DNA of 64,000 nt from Actinostola sp. cb2023 (Eukaryota > Cnidaria > Anthozoa > Actiniaria > Actinostolidae). The first letter of the stretch is position 1; every line of letters begins with the position of its first letter. The stretch covers positions 124,001 through 188,000 of the forward strand of contig JAUJYZ010001569.1 in assembly GCA_033675265.1 (NCBI GenBank), in the 5' to 3' direction. Of this stretch, positions 22,401 through 33,400 are shown one piece after another. Below the pieces are notes generated by a model. It was not told the DNA's origin and did not search any database. It saw nothing but the letters and a program-made list of their open reading frames with translations. The translations under genes were made by a program, and so were the position numbers.

Positions 22401-25400
22401 TACCAACACCCTACCATTTTTAATATTTTAGATAACCATTGTATTGTATTTCTACTGATGATTTTACCGTGTTTATAAATAAACTTTATGTATGTATGTA
22501 TGTATGTACCAACAACCTACCAACACCCTACCAACAGCCTACTTACACCCTACTTACACCCTACCAACAGCCTACCAACAGCCTACTTACACCCTACCAA
22601 CAGCCTACCAACATCCTACTTACACCCTACCAACAGCCTACTTACACCCTAATTACACCCTACCAACAACCTACCAACAACCTACCAACATCCTACCAAC
22701 ATCCTACTTACACCCTACCAACAACCTATCAACACCCTACCAACAACCTACCAACACCCTACCAACACCCTACTTACACCCTCCTTACACCCTACCAACA
22801 GCCTACTTACAGTCTTACGTAGGTGTAAGTAGGGTGTATTAAAGTAGGGTGTTGGTAGGCTGTTGGTAGGGTGTTGGTAGGGTGTTGGTAGGATGTTGGT
22901 AGGTTGTTGGTAGGGTGTTGGTAGGTTGTTGGTAGGTTGTTGGTAGGGGTGTTGGTAGGTTGTTGGTAGGTTGTTGGTAGGGTGTAAGTAGGGTGTTGGT
23001 AGGGTGTAAGTAGGTTGTTGCGGTGTAAGTAGGTTGTTGGTAGGCTGTTGGTAGGTTGGTAGGGTGTAAGTAGGGTGTTGGTAGGGTGTAAGTAGGTTGT
23101 TGGTAGGGTGTTGGTAGGGTGTAAATAGGGTGTAAGTAGGGTGTTGGTAGCTATAGGGTGTAAGTAGGGTTGGTAGGTTGTTGGTAGGGTGTTGGTATGG
23201 TGTAAGTAGGGTGTTGGTAGGGTGTAAGTAGGTTGTAAGGAGGTTGTTGGTAGGGTGTTGGTAGGGTGTAAGTAGGTTGTTGGTAGGGTGTAAGTAGGTT
23301 GTTGGTAGGTTGTTGGTAGGCTGTTGGTAGGCTGTTGGTAGGGTGTAAGTAGGGTGTTGGTAGGGTGTAAGTAGGATGTTGGTAGGGTGTAAGTAGGGTG
23401 TTGGTAGGGTGTAAGTAGGTTGTTGGTAGGGGTTGGTAGGGTGTATAAAGTAGGGTGTTGGTAGGGTGTAAGTAGGTTGTTGGTAGGCTGTTGGTAGGTT
23501 GTTGGTAGGGTGTAAGTAGGGTGTTGGTAGGGTGTAAGTAGGTTGTTGGTAGGGTGTTGGTAGGGTGTTGGTAGGGTGTAAATAGGGTGTTGGTAGGGTG
23601 TAAGTAGGGTGTTGGTAGCTATAGGGTGTAAGTAGGATGTTGGTAGGTTGTTGGTAGGGTGTTGGTATGGTGTAAGTAGGGTGTTGGTAGGGTGTTGGTA
23701 GGGTGTTGGTATGGTGTAAGTAGGGTGTTGGTAGGGTGTAAGTAGGTTGTAAGTAGGTTGTTGGTAGGGTGTTGGTAGGGTGTAAGTAGGTTGTTGGTAG
23801 GGTGTAAGTAGGTTGTTGGTAGGGTGTTGGTAGGTTGTTGGTAGGCTGTTGGTAGGGTGTTGGTAGGGTGTAAGTAGGGTGTTGGTAGGGTGTAAGTAGG
23901 GTGTTGGTAGGGTGTAAGTAGGTTGTTGGTAGGGTGTTGGTAGGGTGTATAAAGTAGGGTGTTGGTAGGGTGTAAGTAGGCTGTTGGTAGGCTGTTGGTA
24001 GGGTGTAAGTAGGGTGTTGGTAGGGTGTAAGTAGGGTGTTGGTAGGGTGTAAGTAGGGTGTTGGTAGGGTATAAGTAGGGTGTAAGTAGGGTGTTGGTAG
24101 GCTGTTGGTAGGGTGTAAGTAGGGTGTTGGTAGGGTGTAAGTAGGTTGTTGCGGTGTAAGTAGGTTGTTGGTAGGCTGTTGGTAGGTTGTTGGTAGGGTG
24201 TAAGTAGGGTGTTGGTAGGGTGTAAGTAGGTTGTTGGTAGGGTGTTGGTAGGGTGTAAATAGGGTGTAAGTAGGGTGTTGGTAGCTATAGGGTGTAAGTA
24301 GGATGTTGGTAGGTTGTTGGTAGGGTGTTGGTATGGGGTGTAAGTAGGGTGTTGGTAGGGTGTAGGGTGTAAGGAGGTTGTTGGTAGGGTGTTGGTAGGG
24401 TGTAAGTAGGTTGTTGGTAGGGTGTAAGTAGGTTGTTGGTAGGTTGTTGGTAGGCTGTTGGTAGGCTGTTGGTAGGGTGTAAGTAGGGTGTTGGTAGGGT
24501 GTAAGTAGGATGTTGGTAGGGTGTAAGTAGGGTGTTGGTAGGGTGTAAGTAGGTTGTTGGTAGGGTGTTGGTAGGGTGTATAAAGTAGGGTGTTGGTAGG
24601 GTGTAAGTAGGTTGTTGGTAGGCTGTTGGTAGGTTGTAGGGTAGGGGTAAGTAGGGTGTTGGTAGGGTGTAAGTAGGTGTTGGTAGGGTGTTGGTAGGGT
24701 GTTGTTGGTAGGGTGTAAGTAGGGTGTTGGTAGGGTGTAAGTAGGGTGTTGGTAGCTATAGGGTGTAAGTAGGATGTTGGTAGGTTGTTGGTAGGGTGTT
24801 GGTATGGTGTAAGTAGGGTGTTGGTAGGGTGTAAGTAGGTTGTAAGTAGGTTGTTGGTAGGGTGTTGGTAGGGTGTAAGTAGGTTGTTGGTAGGGTGTAA
24901 GTAGGTTGTTGGTAGGGTGTTGGTAGGGTGTTGGTAGGCTGTTGGTAGGGTGTTGGTGTTGGTAGGGTGTAAGTAGGGTGTTGGTAGGGTGTAAGTAGGG
25001 TGTGGTAGGGTGTAAGTAGGTTGTTGGTAGGGTGTTGGTAGGGTGTAAAGTAGGGTGTTGGTAGGGTGTAAGTAGGCTGTTGGTAGGCTGTTGGTAGGGT
25101 GTAAGTAGGGTGTTGGTAGGGTGTAAGTAGGGTGTTGGTAGGGTGTAAGTAGGGTGTTGGTAGGGTATAAGTAGGGTGTAAGTAGGGTGTTGGTAGGGTG
25201 TTGGTAGGGTGTAAGTAGGGTGTTGGTAGGCTGTTGGTAGGGTGTAAGTAGGGTGTTGGTAGGGTGTAAGTAGGTTGTTGGTAGGTTGTTGGTAGGGGTA
25301 CAGTAACTTAGTCTCCTTTCTATATGATCAATGTTCAAGATGGTGGCTGCTCAAGTTGCATTTAATCAGTCTGGCCAATTGATCATTGACAATATTTGAA

Positions 25401-28400
25401 TAATGAATAATAATAATAATACCAATACCAGTATAATTACAGTACATACAAACCATATACATTATACTATAATTAATAAACACTGCATATAAGCCACACT
25501 GCCTGCAAATATTAGCCACGTACACCCTGTGTATTATATGTATAATTACATTACACTTTGTGATATAATAATCTTTGGTAATCTGCAGGAGGGATGATCC
25601 TAATGATGCACTCATTCTTCATCCCAAGCACAAAGGTTTGAGTATTGGAAAGTTACCTGAGGGAAGGTATGGTTGTGATACCATTATTTAAATATTATTA
25701 AAATAGTCATTTTCAGTGGGAAACCTACACATACAGTGAGTACGGTAATGATTTACAGTCACAGTATGGAATCAAAGACATCTATTCAACCAATCACACT
25801 GTGCAAAATCATCGCTCAACCAATCAGAATGCCTGGATATGGCACAGTCACAGCATGCCACAGTCACCGGATGGCATGGTCACCACACGGCACCAACCAT
25901 ACCATATCTACTTGCCACTCATACGAAAATGATTCTATTGTGATTGGAATAACAGTTTTCATGAACTGGCACTAATTAAATTATGTTCTTTTTCTGTAGT
26001 GTTATTGGCACAAGTTCTCTTCGTCGAATTGCCCAGCTACGTAGGAAGTACCCTCACTTGAAATTTGAGGATGTTGTATCCTAAATGAGACAGTGTGATT
26101 TTATATTATATGCATGGAGCTATAAAATTATAAAATAAAAATTAAAAGTGTCTATCTATTTAGCAGTACTGCTAATGAGGGTTTATCACATAATTTCAAA
26201 ACTCATAGGACAAAAAAATGATTATTAACTAGCTCGTTATTAGTAAAAATGTGAAGTTTGGAAAAGATCGCTCCACAAATTACAAAGATATGATTTTCAA
26301 AAATCGAAATTTTGTATGAAAACCTTTGTTAGAGGCAAGAGTTGCCTATAAAATTTTCCAAGGTTTTCATATAAAACTTCGATTTTTGGAAATCATATCT
26401 TCGCAATTTGTGGAGCAATCTTTTCCAAACTTCACATTTTTACTAATTTCAATGAGCTCTTTCCAGCTATGATAATCATTTTTTGTCCTATGAGTTTTGA
26501 AATTACATGATAAACCCTCATTGGGGACATGACTCTCACACTCACTATGTTACTGAGATATACTGTGATGTACATAATATGTGATTTAAACATGCTTGTG
26601 CATATTACTCATAATGCACATATCAATGTTTTAATAGCATATCGCAAGTCATTGTGACATATGATACCCCCAGGGGGGTACTCAGGGGTATCAGTGACGG
26701 GGAGGTGCAAAGACCTTTTTTGCAGGGTTTGAAATTCGTGGCTTGAGAATTTTTTTGGGTTAGCAATTTTCTGGTGGACATGATATAATGATTCTGGCAA
26801 GGACTTGTTTGGGGAGTTGATAAAAATGATATCCTACCGTTCTCGATTTTATGCGGAGAAAAAACTTTTTTGGGTTCTTAATTGTTTTTGCGTAATGGAC
26901 TTTTTGGGAGTTAAAAACTTTGTTTTTTGGGGTTAAAAAGTTTGGCCTCATTCGCACCTCCCCGTCACTGATACCCCTGATTACCCCCCATGGGATGATA
27001 CCCCATTGATACTGATAAAAGCTGACAGTGTGTGATGATGATATTATTGTGTGAAGTATCCATGATCATATCCTTAACTCATTTCTTAAAAGAGAGGGAA
27101 TTTAAACACAAGGCTTAAAAAGCTTGATGAAAGTGGTAAATACGATGCTCTTGTTCTTGCCAAAGCTGGTCTGGACAGAATGAATTGGCAGGCCAGAACT
27201 GACCAGGTAAACAGTGTCACCAGTCACATGTCTGGTCACCGATGGTTTACTATAAATTCAGGGTCAGATGCTCTAGTTTCTCATGAGGTTTTGTGAAATC
27301 TATTTCAGGTTCTTCTACAAGATGATTGTTTGTATGCTGTTGGTCAGGTAATGGACATGTTGTGTTAACCTAGTCTGGGACATAGAAAGGGCAGAAACGA
27401 CCACAAGCAGCCCAACCATTGCTTTTGAGGCTACTAAATAATTCAATAAAAAAAGATATTGTAATCGTATGTGCGCATCTTTTTTTGATGCGTTTCCTGT
27501 GGTAGAGCATGTGTGCATGAAATACGTATTATGTTGGGCTCCCTGTGCATAGAAATGTATAATGTTGGGCTCCCTGTGTGCATCCCGCAAGACCGCCCGC
27601 AGCAATGTAGTATATTACACAAGTTGTTTCATTACTACTCTTGTGCGGGCGGTCTTGCGGGACGCGCACGTATAGCCTAGTCAGGGTTAGTTTCTCTATT
27701 CACATGACATCGTGGCCTGACAAATTGGCCTGAAAAGCCCTATTGGGGAGTGTCCAATGAAATGTATGTATACAATGTATGTATCCTGAAATGATAGCAC
27801 AGACTGTCTTCAGGTCTTGCACTTTGTGATTGGTTAGGATCTCGAATTCCCTGGGACTGGGCTGATTATTAATGTAGGATTCAAGCTATCAAACAGTTTT
27901 TGAACAGTTGGACCATCTGTCATAAACTTAACGTGTTTGTCCAACATATTTCGCTTGATGTTGGATAAAGTTTGCTTTGGGTCAAACACTTCATCTGGCA
28001 ATTCTGTTTGCCTAAAAGAAAATAGTCCAACAATATGTCGCATCTCACAAAGTTGGACTGTGCAATCCAACAAAGTTTGACCAGGTTTTAATCGATTCCT
28101 TTACATCTAAATGGTTTGGCCAACATAACTTTTTTATTCAGGGTGCAATAGCAGTGGAGATGAATATTGATGATAACAAGACAGTTGCCTTGGTAGCTGA
28201 ACTCTTTGACTTTGAAACTACAGTGTGTTGTGCTACAGAAAGGTCATTCCTCAAAACCTTGGTGAGAACTGTCACTAGTGTCAATGCAAAATGAGATCAC
28301 AGCTGGTCAACTCGCTCTAGGACACCTTTGCTAACCTGGACAGCGAAACTCGATCCCAAAGGTGTCCGACTTAGAGAGAGTTGACTGTATTTTCATTTCA

Positions 28401-29158
28401 CTGACTGTGAAGCAACTTTACTCTTCTGGTTTGAACTCATTCATTTATTTTACGAATGCTTTAATAACTGTTGTATATTGCCGACAATGTATGATATCGT
28501 AACTAAACATCAGTGAGTGTGAGAGTTGTGTCCCCAATAGCATTTAATTATGGTGATAAATAAAACTTTGCAGACAGTCAGTCAACAGTTCATCAACAGT
28601 TTGCCAAAAATTCACCAACAGTCGGCCGACAAACAACTGACAATTTATTGTGCTGACTGTCGGCCGACAAACGACTGACAGTCAATTGATTTAACAACCA
28701 ATTTGTAACAACCAATTTGTTTGTTTATTATGTCATGTTTGACACCAATGTGTTGTTTGTCAACAGCAAGGAGGTTGTAGTGTACCTGTTGGTGTTCACA
28801 CAGAGTTCAAAGAGAACAAGGTATCTCAACCATTGAAAATAGTCATTTAATTGCCTTTATTGACAATCCTGTTTCTACTCCAACACTGTAGCTATCGTTA
28901 ACTGGGGCAGTATTAAGCCTTGACGGCAAGCAATGTGTCAATCAAACTATGGTTAAAGATATCCCACCACTCAATGAAGCACTTAGAGGCAAAGAACCCT
29001 CATTAGGAATGTCGTCAATTCTTATTCCTGCCCACATGTATGACGCAGTACACGAAGGAGAGATTCTAGGAGACAAACTGGCTCATGCTCTCATTGCTGA
29101 AGGAGCAGCTGAAATTCTGGAGAAAGCAAGAGAAGAGAATGAATCTACTAAACCTTAA
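13497..29158 (+). CDS. HMBS: Hydroxymethylbilane synthase (porphobilinogen deaminase), 12 exons, 353 aa
   Basis: This cytosolic heme-pathway enzyme joins four porphobilinogens into hydroxymethylbilane. Exons: 13497-13553, 14354-14426, 15007-15056, 15768-15823, 15991-16068, 25589-25666, 26000-26075, 27093-27206, 27309-27347, 28142-28261, 28767-28820, 28892-29158; all are GT-AG, the phases close and the total is 1062 nt. Visible landmarks: VGTRNSMLALIQT at the N-terminus, HSLKDLPS with the catalytic Asp near residue 89, GTSSLRR near 135-140, RGNLNTRL near 157-164, and GGCSVPVG with the dipyrromethane-cofactor Cys near residue 251. The human housekeeping form is 361 aa. No key residue is missing. 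Intron 5 (16069-25588) is 9.5 kb and almost wholly satellite, while the other introns are up to about 1.4 kb. Several MITEs lie in introns. The 3' end converges on calsequestrin. Confidence 0.98.
13602..14003. mobile_element. MITE with poly-G end and CATGCAG target duplication
   Basis: The element lies between two copies of CATGCAG (13595-13601 and 14004-14010), a probable 7-bp target duplication. The left end includes a run of 26 G (13606-13631); the right end is GTACCCCCCCGGG. Inside are repeated ACCCTATCCCAGAC motifs. It lies in HMBS intron 1. Confidence 0.8.
14461..14562. mobile_element. Remnant of the AAGCGACC MITE family
   Basis: CTCCTGTAAGCGACC and GGTCGCTTACGAGAATGGG are inverted motifs. 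A second remnant at 14891-14960 repeats GGTCGCTTACGAGAGTGG and ends GAGAGCTTCCACTGTA. Both are in HMBS intron 2 and may be parts of one broken element. Confidence 0.6.
14891..14960. mobile_element. AAGCGACC-family MITE end
   Basis: This contains CAGTCGCTTATGGGAGTGG and GGTCGCTTACGAGAGTGG in tandem, 24 bp apart. Read on the minus strand, the first motif contains CTCCCATAAGCGACTG, which is exactly the 16-bp satellite unit of 9465-10998. Confidence 0.65.
16212..25292. repeat. 9-kb array of 11-bp units filling HMBS intron 5
   Basis: Units are TGTTGGTAGGG and TGTAAGTAGGG, with TTGTTGGTAGG and CTGTTGGTAGG variants, or their complements. Blocks by plus-strand sense: 16320-18120 mixes both orientations in short runs; 18120-18750 is C-rich; 18800-22180 is G-rich; 22185-22800 is C-rich around a non-satellite island; 22840-25292 is G-rich. 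Junctions recur: the G-to-C switch at 16231 matches that at 22138, and the C-to-G switch at 18752 matches that at 22803. The G-rich blocks carry a marker GCTATAGGGTG and a higher-order period near 1.13 kb. Stop-free minus-strand frames of 1130 codons (18807-22199) and 843 codons (22807-25338) repeat [11 protein letters not shown] and are not called as genes. Confidence 0.97.
22413..22508 (+). other. Non-satellite island inside the 11-bp array
   Basis: About 95 bp of ordinary AT-rich sequence, ending in (TATG)n, interrupt the C-rich block. A short trace of it (ATTGTATTTCTAC) also lies at 18411-18423 in the other C-rich block. The two blocks are thus copies of one ancestor, one of which lost most of the island. 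Confidence 0.75.
25703..25940. mobile_element. Family A MITE, copy in HMBS intron 6
   Basis: The right end CCACTCATACGAAAATGATT is well kept; the left end (AGTGGGAAACCTAC) lacks a few bases. The interior includes CGCTCAACCAATCAGAATGC followed by CTGGATATGGCACAGTC. This interior is the closest match in the window to the 40-bp units at 31018-32590. Confidence 0.8.
26172..26527. mobile_element. Foldback element, about 355 bp
   Basis: GAGGGTTTATCACATAATTT pairs with the right end AAATTACATGATAAACCCTC. Pairing runs through most of the length with scattered mismatches. It lies in HMBS intron 7 and has no ORF. Confidence 0.8.
26671..26990. mobile_element. MITE with GGGGGGTACTCAGGGGTATC end
   Basis: The left GGTATCAGTGACGGGGAGGT pairs with the right ACCTCCCCGTCACTGATACC. 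Inner motifs TTTTTTGGG(T/A)GTT repeat. It lies in HMBS intron 7. The outer ends (GATACCCCCAGGGGGG) suggest it inserted near a C/G run. Confidence 0.75.
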
Positions 29159-30463
29159 ATGTTTACTGGTGCCAAGTGCTGTGTCTGTAACAACACAACC
29201 ACTTGAGACAAAAGATGTGACTGGTACATTTGCAATAGTCGACTTCCACCATATACATCAAACATGCTGAATGCAGCTTCTTTGATGTCTAGTTGCAAAC
29301 TACAACTAGTCATGATGTTCATTGCACATGGTCGCATGAAAGCAGTGGTATACATGTATGCAATCCATTGTTAACCTACATTGTAGATATACAACCCATA
29401 GGAGGCCTCAGTTGGTTCTACTAGTCATTATTCTTACTAGAATACATCGTAGGAGAAGCTCAAAACCAACCAATACTAAATACGTTAAAAAGCTATATTT
29501 TATTATAAAATTGGAATTTTCAATAGTAATTTTATTAGTAATAGTTAGATTTAAAATCGCAATATAATGGGGTCGACTAGTCTGTGCTTCCTCAATGACT
29601 TGAATATGTATCTGCACTTTATCTTATATAGAAATTACTAGGGTTCAGTTTTATAGAAATACATGTGACGTGTAATGCACATTAGTAAGATCGAAAAACT
29701 TTCATTTAATGAGGCTGAATCGTTTCTGCTATGACCGTGTGACTATTCCCTGACGATGGGTGAAGACGACCTGACCGCTCAGGACAAACCATTAAATATC
29801 ACGCCAACGAGAAATGATTCAAGCTCATTAAAAACTAGTGTGAAATAAGAGGAGACAAGGTCAATTAAGGTGGACATTGTCCTGTGAACTTCCTTTGCAA
29901 TAAACTATAGGGTTTTAGTGGTCTGGCAACTTGTGAGCTTGCCAATAATGGCTATTCTGCTGCCAGGCGATCATTCACACATATATACATCACTGTCAAT
30001 AACATTAAAAGAATAGAAAAATCCTTGCAGTGAAAACACTGTCAAGTTTATACTCTTAAGGCACCCCGGCTGTATGTGCGCGCAGTTGAACATGAATGAT
30101 TTGCAAAGAAGTCATATAAAGCCATCTTATGTTAATACTGTCATGAAGGGTGGGGGTGGGGGTATCAGAGGTGGATCCAGCAATTTTTGAGGGAAGGGGG
30201 GGGGGGGGGGAGGTCCAAATGCAAAATTAATGTACTTCAAACCTGTGGCAAAACTAGATTCTAGGATAAAACAATCAATTGAACCTCAGGTATGACAGGG
30301 GGGGTCTGCACCGTCCCGACCCTCTCCCTGGATCCGCCATTGGGGTGGGTTTATAGTCAATATTGCTTCATGTCATCTATATGACTTTAAGTTTCATAAT
30401 ATCCTAGTATTTATCCTAGTTATTAAAATATTTTGGACTAGACAATAATATTAATTTTGAAGT
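29159..30463. other. Intergenic between convergent HMBS and calsequestrin
   Basis: This should hold both 3' UTRs. A foldback is seen at about 29704-29834 (TTTAATGAGGCTGAATCGTT against AGAAATGATTCAAGCTCATT). A second, with GTGGATCCAGCAA and GGATCCGCCATTGG near its ends, is at about 30168-30345 and includes a 14-G run. No gene is seen. Confidence 0.5.
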
Positions 30464-33400
30464 TCATAATTCTTGTTTGCTATTTGGTTGTTGTTGTTGA
30501 GTTTGTGTTGAGGAATTGTCATCTGCTGTCAAGAATTCTACTTTGTTTTCCAGTACATTTCGTACCCACTGCTGCATATGCTTCAACTTGAATTCTTTGC
30601 CTTTCACTTTTAACCATGAACTTCGGTTCTAGATAACGAATCTTAAATCAATACCTTTACATCTATTACACCCAAAATGATGTTATTATATTTTGTAGCT
30701 TTTTTACCATTTTAGGATCCACCACACCAAGAGATGGCTTACTGACATCTATTTTGTAGGATTTTTGCCAATATTCACGCATCTAGAAAGAAACAACTTA
30801 GTTTGTGTTCAGCCATTCAACACTAGATAGATGCTTTATTGAGTACAAAACATTACAGCTGTGTGGCTGGATTGTGTAGGAACTTTACAACACTATTGAT
30901 ATAACAGCGATGACACTACGACAGCAAACTACAGCCACCACAATTGATAATAGAGTGGAGTTACGGACGTCATGGTATGGAATCGAAGACATTTATTCAC
31001 CCAATCACAGTGCGTAAAATAATTGCTCAACCAATCAGAATGCTTGAATGTGCACAAAATAATTGCTCAACCAATCAGAATGCTTGAATGTGCACAAAAT
31101 AATTGCTCAACCAATCAGAATGCTTGAATGTGCACAAAATAATTGCTCAACCAATCAGAATGCTTGAATGTGCATAAAATAATTGCTCAACCAATCAGAA
31201 TGCTTGAATGTGTGCAAAATAATTGCTCAACCAATCAGAATGCTTGAATGTGTACAAAATAATTGCTCAACCAATCAGAATGCTTGAATGTGCGCAAAAT
31301 AATTGCTCAACCAATCAGAATGCTTGAATGTGCACAAAATAATTGCTCAACCAATCAGAATGCTTGAATGTGTACAAAATAATTGCTCAACCAATCAGAA
31401 TGCTTGAATGTGTACAAAATAATTGCTCAACCAATCAGAATGCTTGAATGTGCACAAAATAATTGCTCAACCAATCAGAATGCTTGAATGTGTACAAAAT
31501 AATTGCTCAACCAATCAGAATGCTTGAATGTGTACAAAATAATTGCTCAACCAATCAGAATGCTTGAATGTGTACAAAATAATTGCTCAACCAATCAGAA
31601 TGCTTGAATGTGTACAAAATAATTGCTCAACCAATCAGAATGCTTGAATGTGCACAAAATAATTGCTCAACCAATCAGAATGCTTGAATGTGTACAAAAT
31701 AATTGCTCAACCAATCAGAATGCTTGAATGTGTACAAAATAATTGCTCAACCAATCAGAATTGCTTGAATGTGTACAAAATAATTGCTCAACCAATCAGA
31801 ATGCTTGAATGGTGCACACAATAATTGCTCAACCAATCAGAATGCTTGAATGTGCACAAAATAATTGCTCAACCAATCAGAATGCTTGAATGGTGCACAC
31901 AATAATTGCTCAACCAATCAGAATGCTTGAATGTGCACAAAATAATTGCTCAACCAATCAGAATGCTTGAATGTGTACAAAATAATTGCTCAACCAATCA
32001 GAATGCTTGAATGTGTACAAAATAATTGCTCAACCAATCAGAATGCTTGAATGTTGCAAAATAATTGCTCAACCAATCAGAATGCTTGAATGTGCGCAAA
32101 ATAATTGCTCAACCAATCAGAATGCTTGAATGTGTACAAAATAATTGCTCAACCAATCAGAATGCTTGAATGTGTACAAAATAATTGCTCAACCAATCAG
32201 AATGCTTGAATGTGTACAAAATAATTGCTCAACCAATCAGAATGCTTGAATGTGTACAAAATAATTGCTCAACCAATCAGAATGCTTGAATGTGTACAAA
32301 ATAATTGCTCAACCAATCAGAATGCTTGAATGTGTACAAAATAATTGCTCAACCAATCAGAATGCTTGAATGTGCACAAAATAATTGCTCAACCAATCAG
32401 AATGCTTGAATGTGCACAAAATAATTGCTCAACCAATCAGAATGCTTGAATGTGTGCAAAATAATTGCTCAACCAATCAGAATGCTTGAATGTGTGCAAA
32501 ATAATTGCTCAATCAATCAGAATGCTTGAATGTGTACAAAATAATTGCTCAACCAGTTCAGAATTGTTGAATGTGTACAAAATAATTTCAACCAATCACA
32601 AAATGTGTTTTGATTGTAATTCCATTTGAATATCAAATCTTCATACATATACGGTAGTTCTTACCATTGGAAATGGCTCAGGATCGACCCAAACAAAAGT
32701 TAGTTTTTCGTTGTCCTTAAAACTTCTTGCAAGGTTTTTGACTAAGGAAAAGAATTTGGCCCCTTCTGGAAACACAAAAGAAAAGGTACCTTTGGTTAAA
32801 GTGAAGGAGAGAGATTTGAAATGAGGTGATTTAAACTACATTACCTTCGGTTGTTGGTCTAACAAATGCAGTGATGAGGAAGCCTGTAACACGAGCAGAC
32901 TGGTGGTGTAAGAAGAGCAAGTATTAAAAAACTACATTTGTAGATCTGGATCTGTTCGAAAGGCGAATAGCACTAAATCCAGGATTAAATCTTAAGAAAA
33001 CTATTGACGCTAATCAAGGATTAGCACTAATATTGCCTTTCGAACAACCGGGCCCTGTGTTTTACAGAGAGACTTACCCATATTGCATGGATGTCCTCCA
33101 ATCTTATTTTTGCAAGAATTTCTCTAGAAGAGGAAATGTGCATAAAACTAAACACCCTTTTGTGTTACATTAATGAATATCACAGCATTGACCCTCAATG
33201 GAATTACTGTATTGTTTACAGAGTATATACCCAGAATTGCTCAGCCAATCAGAATGCTTGAATGTGTGCAAAATAATTGCTCAACCAATCAGAATGCTTG
33301 AATGGTGCGGTCATGGTTAGTGTGAGTTGTTACAAGTTGACAGTGTACAAATCAGAAAACTAAGGTTAACCGCTCAAGAAACAATAGCTTTCTAATTTCT

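Noticed and set aside
16231..25292. Telomeric repeat or CRISPR array
   Set aside because: Units are 11 bp of the TGTTGGTAGGG type, not TTAGGG, and there are no unique spacers. The array is inside an intron.
22807..25338. 843-codon open frame on the minus strand
   Set aside because: It has the same satellite origin as the 1130-codon frame; only the first few codons are unique sequence.
31018..32590. CRISPR-like array
   Set aside because: The 40-bp units are contiguous with no spacers, and the setting is an animal intron.
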